Origin: Leadbetterella sp964563435
GTDB lineage: Bacteria > Bacteroidota > Bacteroidia > Cytophagales > Spirosomataceae
Length of the DNA: 64,000 bases
Direction: 5' to 3'
NCBI GenBank assembly: GCA_964563435.1
Contig: CAZLXI010000024.1
Location: 1-64,000 of the forward strand
The notes beneath the pieces are model-generated. The model was not told the origin of the DNA, made no database searches, and saw nothing but the letters and a program-made list of their open reading frames with translations. The position numbers and the translations under genes were made by a program. Within the stretch, counting starts at the first letter, position 1, and every line of letters begins with the position of its first letter. This document shows, one piece after another, positions 9,590 through 18,033 of the stretch.

Positions 9590-10598
9590 AGAAAACGTAT
9601 CGCTGAAACCGTATAACACCTTCGGAATGGAGGTATCGGCACGTTATTTCACCGAAATTACGGAAGCCGGGCAGCTGATCTCCCTGCTGAAAGACCCTCC
9701 CCGGGCTTCCGGAAAGAAGCTTTACCTGGGTGGTGGCAGCAATATCCTGTTACTGAAAGATTTTGACGGGCTGGTCATTAAAATCTCTATTAAGGGGATT
9801 CGCGTCACAGAAGAAACTACTGACCACATTATCCTGCAGGCAGGAGCCGGCGAGGTGTGGCATGAGTTTGTGCTTCACTGCATTGAACGGAACCTCGGCG
9901 GGGTTGAAAATATGTCGCTCATTCCCGGAACGGTAGGTGCTGCCCCCATGCAGAATATCGGCGCCTATGGTGCAGAGGTCAAAGATACCTTCCACAGCCT
10001 GGAGGCCCTGAACCTCGAAACCTTGGAAACGGAAGTCTTTGATCGCGAAAAATGCGCTTTCGGTTACCGCGAAAGTTTTTTCAAACATGAGGGCAGGGAT
10101 AAATACGTCATCCTGAATGTGAGCTTTAAGCTTTCCAAAAAACCGGAGATCAATATAGCTTACGGCGCCATCCGGCAAACCCTTGCGGAAATGGAAATAG
10201 ATTATCCTACTATCCGTGACGTCAGCAATGCCGTTATCCGGATCCGCAAAAGCAAGCTCCCCGACCCGGCAGAAACAGGAAACTCGGGCAGCTTCTTTAA
10301 AAATCCCGAAATCTCAAGAGAAGAATATCTTAAAGTAAGAGAAAAACATCCCGATATTCCGGGTTATGAAGTAAGTGAAGCCATCGTAAAAGTACCGGCC
10401 GGCTGGCTGATCGAACAGGCCGGCTGGAAGGGCAAACGCTTCGGCCAGGTGGGTGTACATGACAAGCAGGCCCTGGTATTGGTCAACTTTGGCGGTGGGA
10501 AAGGGTCGGAGATTGCGGAGCTGGCAAACCGTATACAGACATCGGTTTCTGAAAAATTTGGCATCAGCATTACACCCGAAGTAAATTTTATTAGCTAA
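9576..10598 (+). CDS. murB: UDP-N-acetylmuramate dehydrogenase
   Basis: A 340-aa cytosolic flavoenzyme of peptidoglycan synthesis that reduces UDP-GlcNAc-enolpyruvate to UDP-MurNAc with NADPH. Visible features are the N-terminal NTFGMEVSA, the FAD-binding GGGSNILL and GTVGAAPMQNIGAYG, the catalytic Arg in GYRESFF, the proton-donating Ser in TGNSGSFFKNP, and the C-terminal Glu in TPEVNFIS. Length and motif order match the type I MurB seen in Bacteroidota and enterobacteria. The start codon lies inside the preceding DUF1684 gene. Confidence 0.96.
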   Translation: MILIEENVSLKPYNTFGMEVSARYFTEITEAGQLISLLKDPPRASGKKLYLGGGSNILLLKDFDGLVIKISIKGIRVTEETTDHIILQAGAGEVWHEFVLHCIERNLGGVENMSLIPGTVGAAPMQNIGAYGAEVKDTFHSLEALNLETLETEVFDREKCAFGYRESFFKHEGRDKYVILNVSFKLSKKPEINIAYGAIRQTLAEMEIDYPTIRDVSNAVIRIRKSKLPDPAETGNSGSFFKNPEISREEYLKVREKHPDIPGYEVSEAIVKVPAGWLIEQAGWKGKRFGQVGVHDKQALVLVNFGGGKGSEIAELANRIQTSVSEKFGISITPEVNFIS

Positions 10599-10620
10599 CT
10601 TTACTCTAAAAGAACCGGAC

Positions 10621-11220
10621 ATGAACCTTATTCACGGATTATCAGACATTATACTGGCGCTGTCAGGTATTTACGTTTTCTTCCGATATATTAATCCTCT
10701 TGAGTTTTCTTCCACCGTTTTATGGGAATCTTTTATCCTGTCAGTGGTGGCAGCCGCCACGTTTGGTGCCATCGGTTTCTTTGGCTTTGACAAGGCCATC
10801 CCTGTTTCCCGGTTTTTCCAGACCCTGGCTACCATCAACGGGGCCATCGGCCTGGTAGGCGCCACGGCCGCCCTGGTTTCCGGCAGCGATCTTTCGCGCC
10901 GGGCAAGTTACGGCATCATTGCGCTGGGTTTCGTTTTTTTTGCCCTTTTCGAAGTCTTCGATATTCGGCCCGTCTTCTTCTGGGTGCCGGTGATCTCCAT
11001 GTCCGTTGTGCTGTTTCTCGGGCTTTTTGCGCTCATTAAAGGCAATTTCCGGGCAGGGCTATGGATCATTATCGGGGTAACTTTCTTTGCACTTGGCAGC
11101 TTCCGGAAAGAGCTTTTCGGCACAGCAGACTTTACCATCAGCCTGTATCACCTGCTTATGGCGGCTGGGGTTCTGAGCATAGGCATGGCTAATTCGGGTG
11201 CGGTTCTCGCACGTAGATAA
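10621..11220 (+). CDS. Small integral membrane protein, unknown function
   Basis: A 199-aa protein with six or seven hydrophobic helices and Gly-rich turns (AAATFGAIGFFGFDKA, LVGATAALVSGSDLSRR). It begins 22 bp after murB and reads the same way, so it is likely the third gene of that operon. There is no signal peptide beyond the first helix and no catalytic motif I recognise. The compact helix layout resembles DUF998-like or DUF6962-like small membrane families, but I cannot assign one. Confidence 0.65.
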   Translation: MNLIHGLSDIILALSGIYVFFRYINPLEFSSTVLWESFILSVVAAATFGAIGFFGFDKAIPVSRFFQTLATINGAIGLVGATAALVSGSDLSRRASYGIIALGFVFFALFEVFDIRPVFFWVPVISMSVVLFLGLFALIKGNFRAGLWIIIGVTFFALGSFRKELFGTADFTISLYHLLMAAGVLSIGMANSGAVLARR

Positions 11221-11331
11221 TCTGAATCCTGGATAAAAAATTATTTCTTTGGAGCTGCAAATCTTGCAGCTAAGATCCTTATTTTATTATCTTTATAAGA
11301 ATCTGGCGGGCAAAAATATTAAAGATAAAAA

Positions 11332-11381
11332 TTTTGTAACTAAAATATAGTTGCAAAACCCACACAATAAACATAACTTTG
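11332..11381 (+). promoter_or_regulatory. hicAB promoter with palindromic operator
   Basis: Inverted repeat TTTTGTAACT (11332-11341) and AGTTGCAAAA (11349-11358), 9 of 10 positions complementary, centred on a 7-bp A/T spacer. The right half contains a TTG (11351-11353) that lies 20 bp from TAACTTTG (11374-11381), a good -33/-7 pair. A repressor bound here would mask the -33 element, as expected for HicB autoregulation. The -7 box ends only 1 bp before the hicA ATG, so a message from it would be almost leaderless. Confidence 0.55.
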
Positions 11382-11382
11382 T

Positions 11383-11628
11383 ATGAGCAAAATAGAAAAG
11401 CTGATTAACCGGCTGTATTCAAAACCCAAAGACTTTAGCTGGGAAGAAATGAAGAAGGTACTGAAACACTACCATTATGAGGAAATCAGTGCAGGCAGTA
11501 CAGGCGGATCAAGGCGCCGGTTTATTAATCACAAAAATGTAGTGATCAGCCTGCATGAGCCTCATCCGCAGCGGATCCTGAAAAAGTATCAGCTGGATAT
11601 TATTATTGATCATCTAAAAAATGAATAA
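11383..11628 (+). CDS. hicA: HicA-family mRNA interferase toxin
   Basis: An 81-aa dsRBD-fold protein of the HicA family, type II toxins that cleave mRNA and are held in check by HicB. The N-terminus (KIEKLINRLYSKPKDFSWEEMKKVLKHYHYEE) and the C-terminal HEPHPQRILKKYQLD stretch are typical. The segment that normally carries the catalytic His (GSH) reads GGSRRRF here, so the canonical His is replaced by Arg. This variant occurs in a HicA subgroup with SKPKDF N-termini. The gene is followed after 2 bp by hicB. Activity must be inferred, not assumed. Confidence 0.85.
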   Translation: MSKIEKLINRLYSKPKDFSWEEMKKVLKHYHYEEISAGSTGGSRRRFINHKNVVISLHEPHPQRILKKYQLDIIIDHLKNE

Positions 11629-11630
11629 AC

Positions 11631-11987
11631 ATGAAAAATTATCTGGAACACAAAAGTTATGTAGGTACTATTGAGTTTTCTGCCGAAGATAAAGTATTCT
11701 ACGGGAAAGTTCAGGGAATTAATGACCTGATTACTTTTGAGGGCACTTCTGTAAGCGAGCTGGAAAATTCCTTCAAAGAGGCGGTAAATGACTACCTTGA
11801 GACCTGCAAAGCATCAGGCAAGGCTCCTGAAAAAAATTACAAAGGTGTATTTAATGTGCGGGTTCCTCAGGAATTACATCAGCAGGCGGCTCTTTTGGCA
11901 GCCAAAACGGGCATTAATCTTAACGAAGTGGTAAAGAAGGCATTGTCATACATGGTTCAGCATGAAAACATTTTAAAAGCCTGCTGA
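11631..11987 (+). CDS. hicB: HicB-family antitoxin with RHH-type DNA-binding tail
   Basis: A 118-aa protein. Residues 1-65 form the degenerate RNase H-like HicB domain (HKSYVGTIEFSAEDKVFYGKVQGIND, then the acidic helix SVSELENSFKEAVNDYLE). Residues 75-113 form a ribbon-helix-helix segment (FNVRVPQELHQQAALLAAKTG, then NLNEVVKKALSYMV) that should bind the operator upstream of hicA. It neutralises HicA and represses its own operon in characterised systems. Cognate pairing is supported by the 2-bp gap. Confidence 0.9.
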   Translation: MKNYLEHKSYVGTIEFSAEDKVFYGKVQGINDLITFEGTSVSELENSFKEAVNDYLETCKASGKAPEKNYKGVFNVRVPQELHQQAALLAAKTGINLNEVVKKALSYMVQHENILKAC

Positions 11988-12111
11988 TCTTTTGATGAGC
12001 GCGATACCGTAACCCGGACCGGTAAGCATAACTTTCCCTTCATGCCTGCCGGCAAATGGTAAGCCTGCGTCTTCACAGGACATCAACACTGGCCGAAAGA
12101 GCAAAAATCGC
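11988..12111. other. Gap between hicB and the thiamine promoter
   Basis: No gene is supported here. On the minus strand an open stretch of 36 codons (ATG at 12083, stop at 11973, overlapping the end of hicB) reads like protein (DAGLPFAGRHEGKVMLTG) and could be the tail of a lost gene, but I cannot name a family. Confidence 0.25.
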
Positions 12112-12141
12112 TTGTCAATTCCGATAAATCCTCTACCTTTG
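12112..12141 (+). promoter_or_regulatory. Promoter driving the TPP riboswitch
   Basis: TTG at 12112-12114, a 19-bp spacer, then TACCTTTG at 12134-12141, matching the Bacteroidota TTG/TAnnTTTG promoter. Transcription would start near 12146-12149, just ahead of the riboswitch P1 stem. Confidence 0.75.
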
Positions 12142-12151
12142 CATCGTAAAT

Positions 12152-12234
12152 CTCAAAAAGGGGTGCCTGAATATGACGGGCTGAGATCATACCCATTGAA
12201 CCTGATGCGGATAGTACCGACGAAGGGATTTGAG
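12152..12234 (+). ncRNA. TPP (thi-box) riboswitch
   Basis: The conserved thi-box strings are all present in order: GGGGTGCC (12160-12167), GGGCTGAGAT (12178-12187), ACCCATTGAACCTGAT (12191-12206), GCGGATAGTACCGACGAAGGGA (12207-12228, 22 nt given as landmarks only: GCGGATA, ACCG, CGAAGGGA). P1 is CTCAAA at 12152-12157 with TTTGAG at 12229-12234. The aptamer binds thiamine pyrophosphate and normally lowers expression of the next gene. Just downstream a 6-bp GC hairpin (GAGCCG 12235-12240, CGGCTC 12245-12250) followed by TCATTTATTC abuts P1 and could be the termination switch. A second bulged hairpin lies at 12286-12310. The leader to the receptor ATG is about 180 nt. Confidence 0.95.
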
Positions 12235-12417
12235 GAGCCGCTACCGGCTCTCATTTATTCAATAGGGAACATCTTTTTGTAAACACCGGAACCTGCGGCC
12301 GACGGTCCGGATGTGCGCGATTAGTTTTGTTCCAAACCATAGTAAAACGAATACAGGCATAAGCCCGAAGATTGTGTTTTGCTCCTTTAACTTCTTCGTA
12401 ATGATTTAAAAATTGTT

Positions 12418-14640
12418 ATGAAAAAGAAATTTTTTCTCCAAACCTTAGTACTCTCGCTGGTACTTTTCCCGGCTTTTTCTCAAAAGCTCGACACGCTCCA
12501 AACGCTCAATGAGCTCATCGTGAAATCAACCCGTGCAAATGCGAAATCCGGGATGGTATACACCAATGTGAGCCAGTCAGAGATCAAAAAGCTGAATGTG
12601 GGGCAGGACATGCCTTTTCTCCTGAACCAGCTGCCTTCAGTGGTAGTCACCTCCGATGCCGGAGCGGGTGTGGGCTATACCGGGATACGGATACGCGGCT
12701 CCGACCCTACCCGCATCAACGTGACCCTGAACGGGATTCCGTACAATGACTCTGAGTCGCAAGGGGTTTTCTGGGTAAATATGCCCGATTTTGCCTCCTC
12801 GGTGCAGAGTATACAGGTACAGCGCGGGGTGGGTACCTCTACCAACGGAGCCGGGGCTTTCGGTGCCAGCCTGAACGTCAATACGCTTCAGCTTAACCGG
12901 GAGGCCTTTGGGGAAGTCAATCTTTCGGGCGGTTCATTCAATACGTTCAAAACCAACTTTATAGCCTCCTCCGGATTATTGAACGACCGCTTCGTTTTTG
13001 ACGCCCGCCTGTCGAAGATCGGCTCTGACGGTTTTGTGGACAGGGCCTCGTCTGATCTCCAATCCTACTATCTTTCGGGCGGATATTACCACAAAAACAC
13101 CATGATCCGTCTGAACCATTTTGCCGGCAAAGAAAGAACCTATCAGGCCTGGAACGGCATTCCGCAGGCTTTGGCGAAAGGGGATATGGCAGGGCTGGAT
13201 GCCTACATTGAGCGGAACTGGTACGATGAGGAGCATAAACAGGATTTACTGGCCCGGGGAAGAAAATACAATTATTACCATTATGAAAACGAAGTAGATA
13301 ATTACGAGCAGTCGCACTGGCAATTGATCTCTTCGTTTCAACTGGGTCAAAACTGGCGTTTTAACCCCACGCTTTTCTTCACCAAAGGGGATGGTTATTA
13401 CGAGCAATTCAGGGAAAACGGCAGGCTCTCTGATTATAACCTCAGCCCCGTAAACCTGGGCGGAGAGACCATCACCCGAACCGACCTTATCCGGAGAAAA
13501 TACCTCGACAATTCATTCTACGGAGGGGTTTGGTCACTGGACTATGAGGGGTCGGGTACGCTGACAGGTACTCTGGGAGGAGGTTACAGCTACTATGACG
13601 GGGGCCACTTTGGGGAGGTCATCTGGGCAAAGTTTGCCTCTGACGGCAACATTAACCACCGGTATTATGACAATAACAGCACCAAGACCGACCTGAATTT
13701 CTACGGGAAGGCGTACTATAACTTCGCTCAAAACTGGAATGCTTATCTCGATTTGCAGTATCGTCGTGTAACATTTGACATGCTGGGTACAGGCGATGTA
13801 TTACAACAGCTGAATTTTGCCAATACCTGGAATTTCTTTAACCCGAAAGTGGGCCTGACTTATGCTGTTTCCGATCATTCTTCGGTTTTTCTATCGTATG
13901 CCAAAGGTACGAAAGAGCCTAACCGTACCGATTTTGTGGATACCGCCCCTAACGTACCGAACCCGGAAAAGCTGCATGATTTTGAGGCCGGATATAAGAC
14001 GGGCGGCAGCAGATGGGCAGCGGAGGCCAATCTCTATTACATGAACTACCAGGACCAACTGGTGCTTACCGGCCAGATTAACCAGGTAGGTGAAGCCATC
14101 CGTGTAAATGTGCCGAAAAGCTACCGGGCCGGTATCGAACTGCAGGTAGGCGGAAAAATCACCGATAAGCTATCTTTAAATGCCAACCTGGCACTGAGCC
14201 GGAATAAGATCAAAGAATTTACCTATACCGTAGCCAGTTCGGATGAAGTCCTGCCTGATGAAGTTACGCACTACCGGGATACTGATATTTCGTTTTCACC
14301 CAATGTTATCAGCGGCGGGAATATTACCTATCTGGTGGCTGAAGGCTTTAGCGTTTCGCTTTTGCCTAAATATGTAGGCAAACAATACCTTGACAACACG
14401 TCTTCAGAAGACAAAAAGCTCGACGGCTATTTTATTTCTGACCTGAATATATCGTTTACGCCCAAAGCCCAAAGGCTGAAGGACCTGAATTTTACATTGC
14501 TGGTCAACAATATCTTCAATAAGGAATATGAATCCAACGGCTACACCTATAGTTATATCTACGGCAGTAAGGTCACCGAGAATTTTGTATTTCCGCAGGC
14601 GGGGATCAATTTTCTGGCCGGGGTCAGGGTAAGGTTTTAA
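12418..14640 (+). CDS. TonB-dependent receptor, likely thiamine uptake
   Basis: A 740-aa outer-membrane receptor with a signal peptide (cleavage near FPAFSQ). The plug domain spans about residues 30-155 (ELIVKSTRA TonB-box region, GIRIRGSDPTRINVTLNGIPYND), and a 22-strand type beta-barrel ends in the aromatic C-terminus VRVRF. There is no N-terminal carboxypeptidase-like domain, unlike SusC. Receptors move scarce ligands across the outer membrane using TonB energy. The TPP riboswitch in its leader strongly implies that the ligand is thiamine or a thiamine derivative; thi-box controlled receptors are known from comparative genomics of Bacteroidota. No inner-membrane thiamine transporter or thiamine kinase gene follows. 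The gene ends at a strong terminator. Confidence 0.9.
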   Translation: MKKKFFLQTLVLSLVLFPAFSQKLDTLQTLNELIVKSTRANAKSGMVYTNVSQSEIKKLNVGQDMPFLLNQLPSVVVTSDAGAGVGYTGIRIRGSDPTRINVTLNGIPYNDSESQGVFWVNMPDFASSVQSIQVQRGVGTSTNGAGAFGASLNVNTLQLNREAFGEVNLSGGSFNTFKTNFIASSGLLNDRFVFDARLSKIGSDGFVDRASSDLQSYYLSGGYYHKNTMIRLNHFAGKERTYQAWNGIPQALAKGDMAGLDAYIERNWYDEEHKQDLLARGRKYNYYHYENEVDNYEQSHWQLISSFQLGQNWRFNPTLFFTKGDGYYEQFRENGRLSDYNLSPVNLGGETITRTDLIRRKYLDNSFYGGVWSLDYEGSGTLTGTLGGGYSYYDGGHFGEVIWAKFASDGNINHRYYDNNSTKTDLNFYGKAYYNFAQNWNAYLDLQYRRVTFDMLGTGDVLQQLNFANTWNFFNPKVGLTYAVSDHSSVFLSYAKGTKEPNRTDFVDTAPNVPNPEKLHDFEAGYKTGGSRWAAEANLYYMNYQDQLVLTGQINQVGEAIRVNVPKSYRAGIELQVGGKITDKLSLNANLALSRNKIKEFTYTVASSDEVLPDEVTHYRDTDISFSPNVISGGNITYLVAEGFSVSLLPKYVGKQYLDNTSSEDKKLDGYFISDLNISFTPKAQRLKDLNFTLLVNNIFNKEYESNGYTYSYIYGSKVTENFVFPQAGINFLAGVRVRF

Positions 14641-14646
14641 TGACGG

Positions 14647-14678
14647 TTTTTGGGGCGTTGTATGCAACGCCCCAAAAA
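14647..14678. terminator. Bidirectional terminator, 14-bp stem
   Basis: Perfect arms at 14647-14660 and 14665-14678 with a TATG loop. T tracts on the left and A tracts on the right mean it works on both strands. It ends the receptor gene. Confidence 0.85.
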
Positions 14679-14752
14679 CAATCTCCACTCCATTTTCATC
14701 TATTCATTTGCCAATATAATCCTACAGCATTCCTTGTATTCAGCCAATTGCA

Positions 14753-14760
14753 TATATTTG
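14753..14760 (+). promoter_or_regulatory. Promoter -7 box for the tricorn-like protease
   Basis: TATATTTG fits TAnnTTTG and ends 25 bp before the ATG. A TTG at 14734-14736 is 16 bp away, a little short for the -33 element. Confidence 0.45.
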
Positions 14761-14785
14761 TAAAATGCAATAACCCAAAGTCAAT

Positions 14786-17700
14786 ATGTTATACCGACTA
14801 TCTGTCATTCTGCTGATCTTCATCAGCCAAACCCTAAACGCTCAGATCTCGCCCAAATGGGCTCGTTATCCTTCGATTTCACCCGACGGAAATACTATAG
14901 TTTTTACTTACAAAGGTGATCTATATCGCGTTCCTTCGTCGGGTGGACAGGCCACCCAGCTGACCTTTCATGAAGCGCACGACTATCAGCCGGTGTGGAG
15001 TCCGGACGGAAAACAGATCGCCTTTGCTTCGGACCGTTACGGCAATTTTGATGTTTTTATTATGAATGCCCAGGGCGGTGATGCCCTTCGGTTAACCTAT
15101 CATTCCAACGATGAAACACCGTTCTCCTTCACTCCTGACGGGAAGGCCGTGGTATTCGGCGGTGTACGCCAGGACCTGGCTTCCCACCGGCAATACCCCA
15201 CCGCTTCCCAGCCCGAGCTCTACTCGGTGCCTGTGGCGGGCGGAAGAGTAGATCAGCTCCTTTCTGTTCCGGCGGAGTACGCCCGGTATAGTAAAGACGG
15301 TCAGACCCTGATCTACCACGACAAGAAGGGCGGGGAAAACGAATGGCGTAAGTACCAGAAATCGGCCATTGCACGTGACATCTGGACCTATGATACCAAA
15401 ACAAAAAAACATACCAAAATCACGACACACTACGGCGAAAACCGCCAGCCGGTTTTTACGAACGGCGATAAAGACATCTACTACCTGAGCGAAGAGAATG
15501 GTACATTCAATATTCATAAGCTATCGCTGGTTAACCCTGCCCAAAACACCCGGATAACCCAATTAAAGACCCACCCCGTCCGGTTCCTGAGCGCCTCAAA
15601 CGACGGACTGCTGGCCTTCTCCTACGACGGCGAGCTCTACACTGTACGCGAGGGTCAGCAACCCAAAAAAGTAGAGATCACACTGTATACCCAAAAAATA
15701 TCAAACAGTGATGGTTTCGCTGCTGTCAGCGGCGGAGTAAGCGACTTTTCGGTTTCTCCCGACGGAAAAGAGGTGGCTTTCATATCCCGCGGTGAGGTTT
15801 TTGTTTCGACGGTTGACGGGAAAATTACCAAGCGCGTTACCGGCACTCCGGAGCTGGAGCGTTTTGTGGAATTTGCCCCTGACGGAAAGTCGATCGTGTA
15901 TGCCAGCGAGAGAGACGGCCGGTGGCAAATCTTCCAGTCAAAAAAGACCCGTAAGGAAGAACCCCTGTTTTACGCATCCACCCTCATCGAAGAATCTCCG
16001 CTGGTTAGCAACGCAAACGACAACTACCTGCCGAAGTTCTCCCCCGATGGCAAGAAGCTTGCTTTTGTGGAAAACCGCAGAACCCTTAAGGTACTGGATA
16101 TAGCCACCGCCAAAACCATTACCCTTCTGACCCCCGAGCAGCTGTTTCACATGCGTGACGGTGACCAGTATTTCGAATGGAGCCCTGACAGCAAATGGCT
16201 GCTGGCCTCCTACCGGCCTACCATGGCAAACAGTGAAGTGGTGCTTCTGGATGCCGAAGGCAAAAAGCCCATGGCTAACCTCACCCAAAGCGGCTACAAC
16301 GACTATTCACCGAAATGGGTGAACGGCGGAAAGCAGATCTTGTGGTTCAGCAACCGCCACGGCATGAAAGACCATGCCAGCAGCGGAGGCTCACAGGCCG
16401 ATGTTTATACACTTTTTCTGACCCGGGAAGGCTGGGACAAATACAATCTCTCTAAAGACGATTTCACGCTTCTGAAAGAGCTGGAAAAAGCTAAAGAGCC
16501 CGCGAAGAAAGATACCTCGAAAAGCAAAGAAGTAGCCCCTATCGTGATTGACTGGGACGGCCTCAGTGACCGCAAAGCCCGGCTGACCATCCATTCTTCC
16601 TCACTGGGTGACGCCGTGCTGTCAAAAGACGGCGAAAAACTCTATTACCTGGCCCGTTTTGAAAAAGGCAGTAATTTGTGGAGTACGGATCTGCGTACGA
16701 AGGAAACCAAAATGGAAATCCCGCTGGATGGTATGGGCGGAAGCCTGGCCTGGGACAAAGACCAGAAAAATCTCTACCTCTTAAGCAGCGGCCGGCTCTC
16801 CAAAATCAACCCCGACAGCAAAAAGAGGGATGCTATTGCGGTAGATAGCGAAGTGAAATTTGACACCGAAGCAGAGCGGCGGCACTTGTTTGACCACGTT
16901 TGGCTCAGAACCAAAAAAATGTTCTATACCCCTGATATGCACGGTGCCGACTGGGATAAACTCAAGACCCAATATGCACGGTATGTTCCGCATATCGGAA
17001 ACAGCTATGAATTTTCAGAGATGCTTTCAGAACTGCTGGGCGAGCTGAATGTATCGCATGCCGGCGCCCGTTACAGCCGTTCAATACCCAACGGCGATGC
17101 AACGGCTTCCCTGGGTATCTTTATGGATTATCTCCATAAAGGTAACGGTATCCTGATCCGTGAAATTATTGCGCAGGGCCCGCTCGACAAAGCAGGACTG
17201 AACGTAAAACCCGGCCATATCATTGAGAAAATAGACGGCGAAACCATTGCGACCGACAAAGACATCGCCATCTATCTGAACCGCAAAGCCGATAAATTTA
17301 CGCTGCTGGAAATCCTCGACCCGAAAACAGGAACCCGCGAGCAGATAACCGTAAAACCTGTTTCCCTCGGTGCCGAAGGCCAGCTGCTGTACAAGCGTTG
17401 GGTGAAGAAAAACCAGGCCGAGGTAGACAGCCTCAGCAAAGGAACTCTCGGCTATGTTCATATTGCCGGCATGAATGACGGCCAGTACCGGAATACCTAC
17501 GAAGAAATGATGGGAAAATACGCCGATCGGAAAGGGGTGATCGTGGACACCAGATTTAATGGCGGGGGCGACCTTGTTTCCGACCTCGCCATGTTTTTTA
17601 CCGGTGACAAATTCCTGGATTATGCCACCAAAGACCGCTCTGTAGGTTATGAGCCCACCTTCCGCTGGACAAAGCCCACCCTTGCCATGTTTAATGAAGC

Positions 17701-17992
17701 TAACTACAGCGACGGCCATTGCTTCTCCTGCGGTTATACAGACCTCAAGATCGGGAAAACGGTAGGGATGCCGGTTCCAGGCACCTGCAGCTTTGCCGGC
17801 TGGGAAATGTTACCCGACGGAACCCGCTGGGGTGCCGTACCCATCTCTGCCAAAAACAAAGCGGGCCAGTGGCTGGAGAACAATGAAACCCAACCCACTT
17901 TCGCGGTCAAAAATGATCCGAAGCTGATCACGGAAGGCAAAGATCAGCAGTTGGAAAAGGCCATTGAGGAATTACTGAAAGATGTGAAATAA
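14786..17992 (+). CDS. Tricorn-like S41 protease, secreted
   Basis: A 1068-aa exported protein (signal peptide to about residue 20). Residues 25-290 form a WD40/TolB-like propeller with repeated SPDGKQIAF-type blades; a second propeller spans about 310-680. A helical segment and PDZ domain (about 770-870) and the C-terminal S41 core follow. The tricorn catalytic set is visible: Ser757-His758 (NVSHAG), nucleophile Ser975 in YSDGHCF, and Glu1031 in WLENNE, with the oxyanion Gly stretch RFNGGGD. Tricorn degrades short peptides left by other proteases. Periplasmic homologues in Bacteroidota are common and probably serve peptide scavenging. The gene is monocistronic between two strong terminators. 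Confidence 0.92.
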   Translation: MLYRLSVILLIFISQTLNAQISPKWARYPSISPDGNTIVFTYKGDLYRVPSSGGQATQLTFHEAHDYQPVWSPDGKQIAFASDRYGNFDVFIMNAQGGDALRLTYHSNDETPFSFTPDGKAVVFGGVRQDLASHRQYPTASQPELYSVPVAGGRVDQLLSVPAEYARYSKDGQTLIYHDKKGGENEWRKYQKSAIARDIWTYDTKTKKHTKITTHYGENRQPVFTNGDKDIYYLSEENGTFNIHKLSLVNPAQNTRITQLKTHPVRFLSASNDGLLAFSYDGELYTVREGQQPKKVEITLYTQKISNSDGFAAVSGGVSDFSVSPDGKEVAFISRGEVFVSTVDGKITKRVTGTPELERFVEFAPDGKSIVYASERDGRWQIFQSKKTRKEEPLFYASTLIEESPLVSNANDNYLPKFSPDGKKLAFVENRRTLKVLDIATAKTITLLTPEQLFHMRDGDQYFEWSPDSKWLLASYRPTMANSEVVLLDAEGKKPMANLTQSGYNDYSPKWVNGGKQILWFSNRHGMKDHASSGGSQADVYTLFLTREGWDKYNLSKDDFTLLKELEKAKEPAKKDTSKSKEVAPIVIDWDGLSDRKARLTIHSSSLGDAVLSKDGEKLYYLARFEKGSNLWSTDLRTKETKMEIPLDGMGGSLAWDKDQKNLYLLSSGRLSKINPDSKKRDAIAVDSEVKFDTEAERRHLFDHVWLRTKKMFYTPDMHGADWDKLKTQYARYVPHIGNSYEFSEMLSELLGELNVSHAGARYSRSIPNGDATASLGIFMDYLHKGNGILIREIIAQGPLDKAGLNVKPGHIIEKIDGETIATDKDIAIYLNRKADKFTLLEILDPKTGTREQITVKPVSLGAEGQLLYKRWVKKNQAEVDSLSKGTLGYVHIAGMNDGQYRNTYEEMMGKYADRKGVIVDTRFNGGGDLVSDLAMFFTGDKFLDYATKDRSVGYEPTFRWTKPTLAMFNEANYSDGHCFSCGYTDLKIGKTVGMPVPGTCSFAGWEMLPDGTRWGAVPISAKNKAGQWLENNETQPTFAVKNDPKLITEGKDQQLEKAIEELLKDVK

Positions 17993-18027
17993 AGCTGAGG
18001 GGCGCCGCTAGCGGCGCCCCTCAGCTT
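17992..18027. terminator. 36-nt perfect palindromic terminator
   Basis: The entire 36 nt is a perfect palindrome (17-nt arms 17992-18008 and 18011-18027 around TA). It begins at the last base of the protease stop codon and separates convergent genes. It is GC-rich with AA/TT ends. Confidence 0.85.
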
Positions 18028-18033
18028 TACTTC

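Noticed and set aside
11973..12083. A 36-codon minus-strand frame beginning MSCEDAGLPFAG that reads like protein
   Set aside because: It overlaps the end of hicB, has no partner or start signal, and I cannot link it to any family. Kept only as a note on the gap.
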